Assembly (NCBI GenBank): GCA_031256975.1
Contig: JAIRPN010000015.1
Location: forward strand, 62,001 to 126,000
Source of the DNA: Verrucomicrobiales bacterium
GTDB taxonomy: Bacteria > Verrucomicrobiota > Verrucomicrobiia > Methylacidiphilales > JAAUTS01
Length of the DNA stretch: 64,000 nt
Direction: 5' to 3'
Below, in pieces: positions 49,330-57,205 of the stretch. The translations under genes and the position numbers were made by a program. Under the pieces are notes generated by a model. The model saw only the letters and a list, made by a program, of their open reading frames with translations, was not told where the DNA came from and ran no database searches. The stretch's first letter is position 1. Each line of letters begins with the position of its first letter.

Positions 49330-51090
49330 TCAGGGACTCGCCGGGCTCAGCACCAGCTTCTTCACGTTGGCGACCGCGCCGCCGGATTTGAACGAGCCGC
49401 CCAGCCGGACGGTGTAATCCCCGGCCTTGGCAATCTTGATCGTACCGGCCTCAATCGTCTGGTAATTCTTCCAGCCGCCGGTCTTGACCGGCTGAATTTC
49501 CAGCTTTTGTTCGCCAACGCCGAGCGTCAACGTGGCGTCGCTTACGGTGGCATATTCCAGCACAACCTTGAACAGGCCGGGCTTGTTGATCCGCACCGTC
49601 CAGGTGGCGCAGTCATTGACGTCAGTCCAGTAACCAAGATTGCCGGGATTTTCCACCCGCAAAGTCTTGCCAACCACTATCGAGTCCCCGGCGGCGAGGA
49701 CCAGTTTGCCACCGGCCTCCTGCACCAGCGGTTGTGGCAGGGCAGCCACCGGGCCGGAGAATTCCAGCACCACCACGCTGGCCAGCGGGTCGGGCGCCGT
49801 GGCGGGCAGGCTGATGATCATCCCGTCGCTGCCATTCTTCTTCACCGTTAGCGGCGCCTGCGGTTGCGCCAACAGATAGGCCTTGTCGATCTTGTTGCCC
49901 ATGGGCACCGGCAAGTTGCCGTCCTTCGGCCAGTCAAACACATGCAGGAACAGCTTGCCCGGTTTTTGGGTCGCGCGACCCCAGGACAACTGGCGCTGGA
50001 ACGGACTGGGACCGGTGGCGTAGATCGCCTCGCCATTGACGTCCAGCCATTTGCCGATTTCCAGCAGGCGGTCAATCTCGGGCTGCGGGATTTCACCATT
50101 GGCGTCCGGTCCCACGTTCAGCAAATAATTGCCGCCCTTGCTGGCGATATCGATCAGGTTGCGCAACAAAGTCTCGGTGCTCTTGAAATTCAAGTCGTTC
50201 TTTTTGTAACCCCAGGTGCCGTTGAGGGTCATGCAGGTTTCCCAATCCTTGCCGGGGAAGCCCTGCGCCGGGATGTGCTGCTCGGGGGTCTCGGTGTCAC
50301 CGGGATAACTGCCGCCGAGACGGTTGTTCCAGATCAGGTTGGGATGCTGGTTGAGCAGGGCGACAATTTCCGCCGCCAGTTGCGGTGTCATGTTCTTGGT
50401 CGAGGTATCAAACCAAATCACCGCCGGGTAAGGCTGGTAATTGGCGAGCAGTTCCTTGATCTGGGGAATCGACTTGTCATGCAGATAGGTGGCAAAATCA
50501 CCGTCCTGCGCCTTGTCCCAATGCGCGCGGTTGAGGGCCGATGCGCCGGGCGCGGTCCAATCCTGGTCCTGCGAGTAATAGAAACCGAGCTTGATCCCCT
50601 GCCGCTGGCAGGCCGCTGCAAGTTCTTTCAACGGGTCGCGCTTGAACGGCGTGGCGTCGGCGATGTTGAAGGAATTCGCCTTCGACTTGAACATCGCAAA
50701 GCCGTCGTGGTGCTTGGCGGTGATGACGATGTATTTCATCCCCGCCGCCTTGGCCAGTGAAACCCAGGCATCGGCATCAAACTTGACCGGGTTGAACTGC
50801 CGGGCCAATTCACGATAATCAGCCACCGGAATTTGCAGATCATTCATGATCCACTCGCCGTTGCTGCTCGGGGTTTTCTTCCCCTGCCATTCACCGGCCA
50901 GCAGGGAATAAAGCCCCCAGTGGATGAACATGCCAAAGCGAGCCTCCCGCCACCACTGCATGCGGGCATCACGCTGCTCCTTCGTTTCCGTGTCCTGGAC
51001 GGCGGGAACCGGATGCCCGGCGGTGCGCAGCGGTTGAACTAGCAGGCTAATACCCAATAACACCGGGAACCAGGAACGGATGGATTGCAT
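49330..51090 (-). CDS. secreted GH29 alpha-L-fucosidase
   Basis: 586 aa with signal peptide 1-25. EARFGMFIHWGLYSLLAGEW, AKHHDGFAMF and the nucleophile region AVIWFDTS are GH29 hallmarks; the (beta/alpha)8 domain ends near 345 and C-terminal beta-sandwich domains follow to 586. It releases L-fucose from glycans. TATGGT ends 6 nt before ATG 51090. A divergent AraC-type regulator at 51147 is the probable controller. Confidence 0.93.
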   Translation of the reverse strand: MQSIRSWFPVLLGISLLVQPLRTAGHPVPAVQDTETKEQRDARMQWWREARFGMFIHWGLYSLLAGEWQGKKTPSSNGEWIMNDLQIPVADYRELARQFNPVKFDADAWVSLAKAAGMKYIVITAKHHDGFAMFKSKANSFNIADATPFKRDPLKELAAACQRQGIKLGFYYSQDQDWTAPGASALNRAHWDKAQDGDFATYLHDKSIPQIKELLANYQPYPAVIWFDTSTKNMTPQLAAEIVALLNQHPNLIWNNRLGGSYPGDTETPEQHIPAQGFPGKDWETCMTLNGTWGYKKNDLNFKSTETLLRNLIDIASKGGNYLLNVGPDANGEIPQPEIDRLLEIGKWLDVNGEAIYATGPSPFQRQLSWGRATQKPGKLFLHVFDWPKDGNLPVPMGNKIDKAYLLAQPQAPLTVKKNGSDGMIISLPATAPDPLASVVVLEFSGPVAALPQPLVQEAGGKLVLAAGDSIVVGKTLRVENPGNLGYWTDVNDCATWTVRINKPGLFKVVLEYATVSDATLTLGVGEQKLEIQPVKTGGWKNYQTIEAGTIKIAKAGDYTVRLGGSFKSGGAVANVKKLVLSPASP

Positions 51091-51146
51091 GGCCAGACCA
51101 TAACACCGCCCCCACGCAAATGACTATATACAAAGCGATATTTTTT

Positions 51147-51965
51147 ATGTATGAAAACACCGTGCGCGAGTTCACCTTTATACAAAAAGAATACCACGAT
51201 TGCCACTCCTTCATGCCGGTGCAGATGCTGCGTTCGTGTCATTCCAACGTCGAGAAATGGTGGTTCACCAACCTGTCGGCCCCGTTCTGGCGCTGGTACC
51301 ATAACACCGGTCCCGGCGCCACCATCCTGATGAATAAAAAACGCATCGCGCTGACCCCCGGCTCCATCTTCCTGATCCCGCCAAACACCGCCTTTGCCTC
51401 GACCAATACCCGCCCGATCCGGCAGTTGTACCTGCATTTCACCCTTGGTATGAAACACCAGCCGCTGGCCAACCAGATTTTCTCCCATGCCAGGAGCGAC
51501 GAGGAGACTCGTTTGATGCGCGAATTGATCCTGGCCCTGGCCGACGGCAAACACCGGGAAACCGAGGTATCATTTCTTTCGCAGGCACTGGTGAACCTGG
51601 CGCTGGCGAAGATTCCCGCGACTTATTGGGACAGCCGCCCGCCCGACACGCGGATTGAGTCGGCCATCCGCAAGATCAACGAGGCGCTGCCGCAGGCCAT
51701 CGGCAACCGCGAACTGGCTCGCGCGGCCGGCATGAATGTCAATGCCTTCACCCGGTTGTTTCGCAACAGCACCGGCCATTCGCCCCATCAGTACCTGTTG
51801 TTGCGACGACTGGAAAACGCCGGGCAGCTGTTGCAGCAGGATGACCAAAGCATCGAGGCCATTGCCGAGCAGACCGGATTTTGCGACCGCTTTCATCTCT
51901 CGCGCTGCTTCAAGCAGTATTTCCACAACAACCCCGCCGCCTTTCGCCGTCGTGCCCGCAGTTGA
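51147..51965 (+). CDS. AraC-family transcriptional regulator
   Basis: 272 aa from ATG 51147. N-terminal cupin-like sensing domain (PGSIFLIPPNTAFAS) and a C-terminal double helix-turn-helix (NRELARAAGMNVNAFTRLFR; IEAIAEQTGFCDRFHLSRCF). Divergent from the fucosidase gene with a 56-nt gap, so likely its sugar-responsive activator. Confidence 0.87.
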   Translation: MYENTVREFTFIQKEYHDCHSFMPVQMLRSCHSNVEKWWFTNLSAPFWRWYHNTGPGATILMNKKRIALTPGSIFLIPPNTAFASTNTRPIRQLYLHFTLGMKHQPLANQIFSHARSDEETRLMRELILALADGKHRETEVSFLSQALVNLALAKIPATYWDSRPPDTRIESAIRKINEALPQAIGNRELARAAGMNVNAFTRLFRNSTGHSPHQYLLLRRLENAGQLLQQDDQSIEAIAEQTGFCDRFHLSRCFKQYFHNNPAAFRRRARS

Positions 51966-52009
51966 TTCAACTTTTAATCCGTTGGGTTTTATGAAACGCT
52001 AAGGACGAC

Positions 52010-52714
52010 ATGGAACGGGACAAGAAACGCGAATTCGCGACTTATTACAAATTGCACCTGGACCGGCAATTGAAAAGCCGCGCCAAGCGCGAAGCCGTGG
52101 CCAGGCATGGCATCTATGTCTTCATCGGCGGCTATTCGGCGAATTATCCCTACCTGAAGGTGTTGAAAAGCAGCTATGTCGCCACTTGGAAAACCGTGGC
52201 GCGGGAATTGACTTCGCGGTTGGCGGACAGTTTCGGCAACGCTGAGGATTGCTTCAACCTGTTGCTGCCGCGTATCGAGCGGGAAACCTACTCGCGACTG
52301 GCGTCGCAGGCGGTGAACCTGTCGGAACTCGACCAGCAATTCACCAAGCAGCACGGCCGCTCAATGACCGCCCGGGAAAAGGAGCTGTACGCCAACGCGC
52401 TGAACCAGCAGCAGGAAAGCAATCCGGCGGTCTGCGCGCAAAAGGTGCGCAAGATCTGGCTCAATTCCGTAGTGAACAAGGTGCGCAAGGCGCAGGGCGC
52501 CAACCGTGATAACTTGCAAAAGGCCTGGGCCGACGTGGTCGGCAGCGAGGCGGCAATGGAAACCATCCTGGAGCGGATCGACTCGCTAAAGGGCATCGCC
52601 TATTGCAGCTCCACCAGTTCGGTGCGCCGCTTCGAATTGCAACGCAAGGGAAATCTGCCCGCGCTGCTGGGCAAACAATTGAAGCTGAACATCAGGAAAA
52701 TCGTGTTTCGTTGA
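52010..52714 (+). CDS. DciA-like (DUF721) helicase-loader candidate
   Basis: 234 aa. C-terminal ~75 residues (LQKAWADVVGSEAAMETILE, SLKGIAYCSSTSSVRRFELQ, LNIRKIVFR) follow the DUF721/DciA pattern. DciA loads the replicative helicase DnaB where DnaC is absent. The ~150-residue N-terminal helical extension (RLADSFGNAEDCFNLLLPRI) is unusual for DciA. Family assignment by pattern only. Confidence 0.6.
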   Translation: MERDKKREFATYYKLHLDRQLKSRAKREAVARHGIYVFIGGYSANYPYLKVLKSSYVATWKTVARELTSRLADSFGNAEDCFNLLLPRIERETYSRLASQAVNLSELDQQFTKQHGRSMTAREKELYANALNQQQESNPAVCAQKVRKIWLNSVVNKVRKAQGANRDNLQKAWADVVGSEAAMETILERIDSLKGIAYCSSTSSVRRFELQRKGNLPALLGKQLKLNIRKIVFR

Positions 52715-52777
52715 ACACGATTTTCACGGGATTAGCGCCCGTATATTTCATCGGGCGCCAACCATGAAACTCCGACG

Positions 52778-53041
52778 TTAGCGGCGCTGCGGTTTGTCTT
52801 CGCGCGGACGCGCTTCGTTGATACGCAGCGGACGGCCCTGAAAATCCTTGCCATCAAGTGCGGCAACGGCGTTAGCGGCCTCGGCGTCATCCATCTCGAC
52901 AAAACCAAAGCCGCGCGGGCGGCCGGTTTCGCGGTCAGTCAGGAGCTTGACACCATGCACCGTGCCGTGGGCGGCAAACAGTTGCTCGATTTCTTCTTCA
53001 GTTGCTTTGAACGGCAGATTGCCGACGAATATACTCTTCAT
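52778..53041 (-). CDS. RRM RNA-binding protein, copy 2
   Basis: 87 aa. RNP2 [12 protein letters not shown]1 RGFGFVEM, followed by a short basic tail [10 protein letters not shown]. Similar to copy 1 but without the Gly-rich tail. The stop is Arg-TAA from the dispersed word CGCTAA. Confidence 0.9.
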   Translation of the reverse strand: MKSIFVGNLPFKATEEEIEQLFAAHGTVHGVKLLTDRETGRPRGFGFVEMDDAEAANAVAALDGKDFQGRPLRINEARPREDKPQRR

Positions 53042-53436
53042 TTACTTTTGCTTGGTTGTGGTTCATCTCTCAAGTTCCGCGGCACACGGGTGCCTTGGAT
53101 GCTTGAAAATTGTTAGGTTGCTGGAGCGACAAGGGATTAGAAGGAGACATGGGCGGGTTGTGGCACAGAGCCGGAAGGTCTGTTAGATTCAGACGGTTAC
53201 TTTAGTTTTGCTTGTCGCATTTCCATTTACTCGGCGGCCCCATATATATGCTGCCACCGTTAACTCTGACAATAATTAGAGCGTAAAAATCGAAACTGTC
53301 TAGCCGGAAAACATCATTCCCGGCGGATTACACACAATCTATCATTGTTTCTTATAGCTAATGATGAAGCCCGGCACCCCCGCATCACCGGAATAACCCG
53401 GCGGCCGGCGATGGGTTAATTCGTTAAATTTTCAGG
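53042..53436. other. 395-nt intergenic region before the tRNA
   Basis: Contains the upstream region of the RRM gene and small GC-rich hairpins such as GCCGG-CCGGC near 53313-53338, but no gene or RNA that I can identify. Confidence 0.45.
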
Positions 53437-53464
53437 TTGTGGCGCACGGGAAATTCAGTATGCT
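53437..53464 (+). promoter_or_regulatory. promoter of tRNA-Pro
   Basis: TTGTGG (53437-53442), a 16-nt spacer and TATGCT (53459-53464). The predicted start of transcription is about 6 nt before the mature tRNA. Confidence 0.5.
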
Positions 53465-53476
53465 TACCTCTCCGAA

Positions 53477-53550
53477 CGGGCCGTAGCACAGCTTGGTAGT
53501 GCGCTTGAATGGGGTTCAAGAGGTCCCGAGTTCAAATCTCGGCGGCCCGA
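53477..53550 (+). tRNA. tRNA-Pro, anticodon GGG
   Basis: 74-nt cloverleaf: acceptor CGGGCCG/CGGCCCG with discriminator A, D-stem GCAC/GTGC, anticodon stem CTTGA/TCAAG with loop ATGGGGT (anticodon GGG), 5-nt variable loop AGGTC and T-arm CCGAG-TTCAAAT-CTCGG. CCA is not encoded. It reads proline codons CCC and CCU. Confidence 0.95.
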
Positions 53551-53570
53551 TTCTCTTGATCATTAGCATC

Positions 53571-54440
53571 TTAGGACAATTCTTTCTTCGCCGCCTCAAT
53601 ACGTTTCATCTGTTCCTGACTGACTTCCGGATAGGTCGGATTAATTTCTTCCAACGCATGCAATACCGCGGCGCCAACCACCAGATGCGCGTAAAGTTTA
53701 TCGTCGGCAGGCACCACATACCAAGGTGATTCCTCGGTGGCGGTGTGACGGATCATGTCCTCGTAGGCGGCCATGTAATCCTTCCAATATTGCCGCTCCT
53801 GCATGTCGGCGGCGGAAAATTTCCAGTGTTTCTTCGGATTATTCAGGCGTTCCAGGAAACGCTTTTTCTGCTCTTTCTGCGAAACATTGAGGAAAAACTT
53901 CACCACCTTGACGCCATTGCGAGAGAGATAGCGCTCGTAGGCGGTGATGTCCTCGAAGCGCTCCTTCCAGATGTTCTTGGTGATTAGCGGCGCCGGCACC
54001 CGCTGGTTTTTCAGGAACTCGGGATGCACCCGTACCACCAGGGTTTCTTCATAATACGAACGGTTGAAAATCCCAATGCGTCCGCGCTCCGGCACGTTCT
54101 TCATGCAACGCCACATGAAATCATGGTTCAATTCCTCCGACGACGGGCTCTTGAACGAGAATACCTGGCAGCCCTGCGGGTTGATGCCGCTCATCACATG
54201 CTTGATGGTGCCGTCCTTGCCCGCCGCATCCATGGCCTGGAAAATCAGCAACAGTCCCCAGCGGTCCTGCGCGTACAATTTATCCTGCCATTTTTGCAGT
54301 TCCCTGGTGCCCTGTGCAATCCGTTCGTCGAGATTTTTTCCAGGTTTGAACCCGTCCGTATCCGCCGGGTTGAAGTCCTTAAGTTTGAATTTTTTGCCAT
54401 TAGTGATGCAGTAAGGTTTGCAGAACTTGTGGACCTTCAT
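53571..54440 (-). CDS. polyphosphate kinase 2 family protein
   Basis: 289 aa. Walker A-like FQAMDAAGKDGTIKHV, the conserved GCQVFSFKSPSSEELNHDF and lid region NRSYYEE identify PPK2 (polyphosphate:nucleotide phosphotransferase). It transfers phosphate between polyphosphate and AMP or ADP; the class is not certain from sequence. TAGCTT ends 6 nt before ATG 54440. Confidence 0.9.
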   Translation of the reverse strand: MKVHKFCKPYCITNGKKFKLKDFNPADTDGFKPGKNLDERIAQGTRELQKWQDKLYAQDRWGLLLIFQAMDAAGKDGTIKHVMSGINPQGCQVFSFKSPSSEELNHDFMWRCMKNVPERGRIGIFNRSYYEETLVVRVHPEFLKNQRVPAPLITKNIWKERFEDITAYERYLSRNGVKVVKFFLNVSQKEQKKRFLERLNNPKKHWKFSAADMQERQYWKDYMAAYEDMIRHTATEESPWYVVPADDKLYAHLVVGAAVLHALEEINPTYPEVSQEQMKRIEAAKKELS

Positions 54441-54478
54441 GGGGGCAAGCTATTCCAGACACGGGAAAATGCCAGTAC

Positions 54479-54515
54479 AAAAAAGACGCCAACGGTGAAC
54501 TTCGCCGTTGGCGTC
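54479..54515 (-). terminator. leuB terminator from an inverted word pair
   Basis: Perfect 11-bp stem GACGCCAACGG (54485-54495) and CCGTTGGCGTC (54505-54515), a 9-nt loop, then six Ts on the minus strand (54484-54479). Each arm is a CGCCAACGG variant of the dispersed word; the third terminator of this kind. Confidence 0.86.
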
Positions 54516-54534
54516 CTGAAAACAACCCGCGGAT

Positions 54535-55608
54535 TTACGCGATTTCCGCGGCGATGGCCTGGCCCATCCCGGCGGTGTCGACCTTGGTGCAACCCGGTGA
54601 GGCGATGTCGGCGGTGCGGATGCCCTTGGCGATGACCTTGTGCACCGCGCCGCGGATGGCGTTGGCTGCATTCAGTTGGTTGAAGCTGTATTCCAACATC
54701 AGCGCCACGCTGAGGATTTGCGCGATGGGATTGGCAATGCCCTTGCCGGCGATGTCCGGGGCGGAACCGCCGCTCGGTTCGTACAAACCGAAGGTTCCTT
54801 CCGCTAATGACGCGCTGGGCAGCAAGCCAAGCGAACCGGTCGCCGCGGCAACCTCGTCGCTGAGAATGTCGCCGAACATGTTCTCGCAAAGCATCACGTC
54901 GAATTGCGACGGGTTGCGCAACACTTGCATCGCAGCGTTGTCGACATACATGAACGCGGTCTGCACGTCGCTGTATTGCGCGGCGATTTGTTTGAAAATC
55001 TTGCGCCAGAGCAACGAGCTTTCCAGCACGTTGGCCTTGTCGATCAGCGTCACATGTTTGCGGCGATTACGCGCGGCCTTGAACGCGATGTGGCAGGCGC
55101 GCTCGATTTCCGCGGTTTCGTAAACCAGCGTGTCCACCGCGCGTTCGCCATTGGCGGTCTGCGTGGTGCCTTTCGGCTGGCCGAAATAAATGCCGCCGGT
55201 CAGTTCACGCATCACCAGCATGTCAAAGCCATTCGGGATAATCGACGACTTGATCGGCGAGGACTCGATCAGTTCCTTGTAGCAAATGGCCGGGCGCAGG
55301 TTGGCGTACAGGCCGAAAATCTTGCGCAGCGGCAGCAACGCGCCGCGTTCCGGCTGCTCGTTGGGCGGCAGGGTTTCCCATTTCGGGCCGCCGACCGAAC
55401 CGAACAGGATCGCGTCGTTGGCACGGCAGATTTGCACGGTTTCGTCCGGGAGAGCCTTGCCCTTGGCGTCGATCGCTGCGCCGCCGACCAACGCTTCCGT
55501 GTATTCATAGGTAAAATTGAACTTCTTGGACACGACCTTCATCACGTCCAATGCCACCGACATTACTTCGGGTCCGATTCCGTCACCGCTCAAAACAGCA
55601 AATTTCAT
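54535..55608 (-). CDS. leuB: 3-isopropylmalate dehydrogenase
   Basis: 357 aa, full length. Starts MKFAVLSGDGIGPEV; GSVGGPKWETLPP, RELTGGIYFGQPKG and GGSAPDIAGKGIANP are LeuB-specific. Oxidative decarboxylation in leucine synthesis. No other leu gene is adjacent. Ends in a word-pair terminator. Confidence 0.96.
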   Translation of the reverse strand: MKFAVLSGDGIGPEVMSVALDVMKVVSKKFNFTYEYTEALVGGAAIDAKGKALPDETVQICRANDAILFGSVGGPKWETLPPNEQPERGALLPLRKIFGLYANLRPAICYKELIESSPIKSSIIPNGFDMLVMRELTGGIYFGQPKGTTQTANGERAVDTLVYETAEIERACHIAFKAARNRRKHVTLIDKANVLESSLLWRKIFKQIAAQYSDVQTAFMYVDNAAMQVLRNPSQFDVMLCENMFGDILSDEVAAATGSLGLLPSASLAEGTFGLYEPSGGSAPDIAGKGIANPIAQILSVALMLEYSFNQLNAANAIRGAVHKVIAKGIRTADIASPGCTKVDTAGMGQAIAAEIA

Positions 55609-55703
55609 AGTTAGCGTCCAGTTCTAGGGAAACCGGTGCCAATGACGAGCCGATTTTTCGCGACTGCCAACGGCGAACCGGAGCCGCGATTAAAAACAGG
55701 CTC

Positions 55704-55731
55704 TGTACAACCTTTCCGGTTTTGCTATATT
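55704..55731 (+). promoter_or_regulatory. promoter of the YgjP-like gene
   Basis: TGTACA (55704-55709), a 16-nt spacer and TATATT (55726-55731), ending 6 nt before GTG 55738, which this supports as the start. Confidence 0.45.
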
Positions 55732-55737
55732 CACGGC

Positions 55738-56490
55738 GTGTTTGACCAACTGAGTTTCCTGTTCCAAAGCCCGGAAACGCCCGCTAACGGCGAGGCGGCG
55801 GACTTTCTGGTCATTGGCGACAGCAAACACCCGATTCACGCCCGGCGCAACATGCAGGCGCGACGTTACCAGATTTACGTGCGCTCCGACCGCTCGATCC
55901 GTCTCACCATTCCGCGTCGCGGCAGCCAGCGCGAGGGTATTTCCTTCGTCCACAGCAAGTCGCGCTGGATCGAGCACCAGTTGAAGAAACTCGACGCCGC
56001 CCTGGTGCCGCCGAAAAGCTGGGGCGCCGGTACCGAAGTCCTGTTGCACGGCGAAATTCACACGCTAACCGCGACCCCGCAGGGCGACACGCTGATGGTC
56101 AGCCTCGGCTCCGAATTGTTCCCCGCACGGCTCGAAAGCACCAATTTCCGCCCCTTGGTTGAAAGCCACCTGCAACAACTCGCCAACCGCCAGCTTCCGC
56201 CGCGCGTCGGCGAACTGGCGCTAATGACCAGGTTGCAGCCGTCGCGCATCACCATCCGCAATCAAAGTTCGCGCTGGGGTTCCTGCTCGCCGAACCGCTC
56301 GATTTCGCTGAACTGGCGCTTGATCCAGACCCCCGACTCCGTGCGCGATTACATTATCATCCACGAACTCTGCCACCTGCAGGAAATGAATCACTCCGAC
56401 CGTTTCTGGCAATTGGTGGAACAGCACTGCCCGGATTACCGCGATGCCGAGGCGTGGCTAAAGATGAACGCCGCACGGCTGGGATTATAA
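55738..56490 (+). CDS. YgjP/DUF45 family metallohydrolase
   Basis: 250 aa from GTG 55738 (an in-frame ATG at 55636 would add 34 residues before a promoter-like region). IIHELCHLQEMNHSDRFW carries the HExxH-like zinc motif HELCH with a third ligand H in NHSDRFW; RWGSCSPNRSISLNWRL is the family signature. An M48-related fold of unknown substrate. Confidence 0.87.
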   Translation: MFDQLSFLFQSPETPANGEAADFLVIGDSKHPIHARRNMQARRYQIYVRSDRSIRLTIPRRGSQREGISFVHSKSRWIEHQLKKLDAALVPPKSWGAGTEVLLHGEIHTLTATPQGDTLMVSLGSELFPARLESTNFRPLVESHLQQLANRQLPPRVGELALMTRLQPSRITIRNQSSRWGSCSPNRSISLNWRLIQTPDSVRDYIIIHELCHLQEMNHSDRFWQLVEQHCPDYRDAEAWLKMNAARLGL

Positions 56491-56568
56491 ACTCCAGTCA
56501 CCAAGTCCGCGAAGACTCGAAGTTTAAAAACAGATACTTTGCGTCCCGGAGTCCTGGTGACCCGAGTT
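56490..56568. repeat. AACTC-GTCACCA inverted repeat
   Basis: AACTCCAGTCACCA (56490-56503) pairs with TGGTGACCCGAGTT (56555-56568). It lies between two convergent genes, and could end both transcripts, although there is no T-run. Confidence 0.55.
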
Positions 56569-56574
56569 GATGCG

Positions 56575-57069
56575 CTAACGATTCCAATAATACCATGCCA
56601 CATTAACGCCGAACGCCGCGATCATCGTTAGCGCCAGTCCCAGTTTGACAAACACCGAGACCAACATGGTCACCGCCACGCCAATGGTGATTTTCCCGGA
56701 TTGCCAGAAGGTCTTCCCGGCAAAGATCAATTCACCCAGCAACACGCCCGCCAACGGGCCGATCAACATTCCCGGGATGCCAAAGAACAACCCGGTCAAA
56801 CCGCCGATCAATGCGCCGATCACGCCCCACTTGGTCGAGCCAAACCATTTCGCGCCGATGGCGCCGCCAATCCAGTCGACCAGCATGGTGATTAGCGCCA
56901 GCAAAATACACAACGCCACCACCCACCACGACAGGATTTGCGGCAATAACAACTTGTGCGCCAGCACCGCGCAGGCGATCAATCCGGCCCCGGGCAGCAC
57001 CGGGATCATCGTTCCGGCGATTCCCAGCACCAGGCAGATCACCGTTAGCGTCCAAATCAGATATTCCAT
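56575..57069 (-). CDS. DUF456 family membrane protein
   Basis: 164 aa with five or so helices and a glycine-zipper rich centre (GVIGALIGGLTGLFFGIPGM, IGPLAGVLLGELIF), the hallmark of DUF456. Function unknown. TAACAT (57084-57079 minus) with TTGCCT 16 nt upstream ends 9 nt before ATG 57069. Confidence 0.82.
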   Translation of the reverse strand: MEYLIWTLTVICLVLGIAGTMIPVLPGAGLIACAVLAHKLLLPQILSWWVVALCILLALITMLVDWIGGAIGAKWFGSTKWGVIGALIGGLTGLFFGIPGMLIGPLAGVLLGELIFAGKTFWQSGKITIGVAVTMLVSVFVKLGLALTMIAAFGVNVAWYYWNR

Positions 57070-57078
57070 ACATCCGTA

Positions 57079-57106
57079 ATGTTAGGCCGATTGAGACAAA
57101 AGGCAA
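57079..57106 (-). promoter_or_regulatory. promoter of the DUF456 gene
   Basis: TTGCCT (57106-57101), a 16-nt spacer and TAACAT (57084-57079) on the minus strand, ending 9 nt before the ATG. Confidence 0.45.
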
Positions 57107-57205
57107 AATCCATGTCGACCGGATTACTCAATTGTAATGTTAAAAACGCCCTTTCCTGAATGACAGGGGCAGGAACATAGTATAGATTTATCGCAACTCA
57201 AATCT

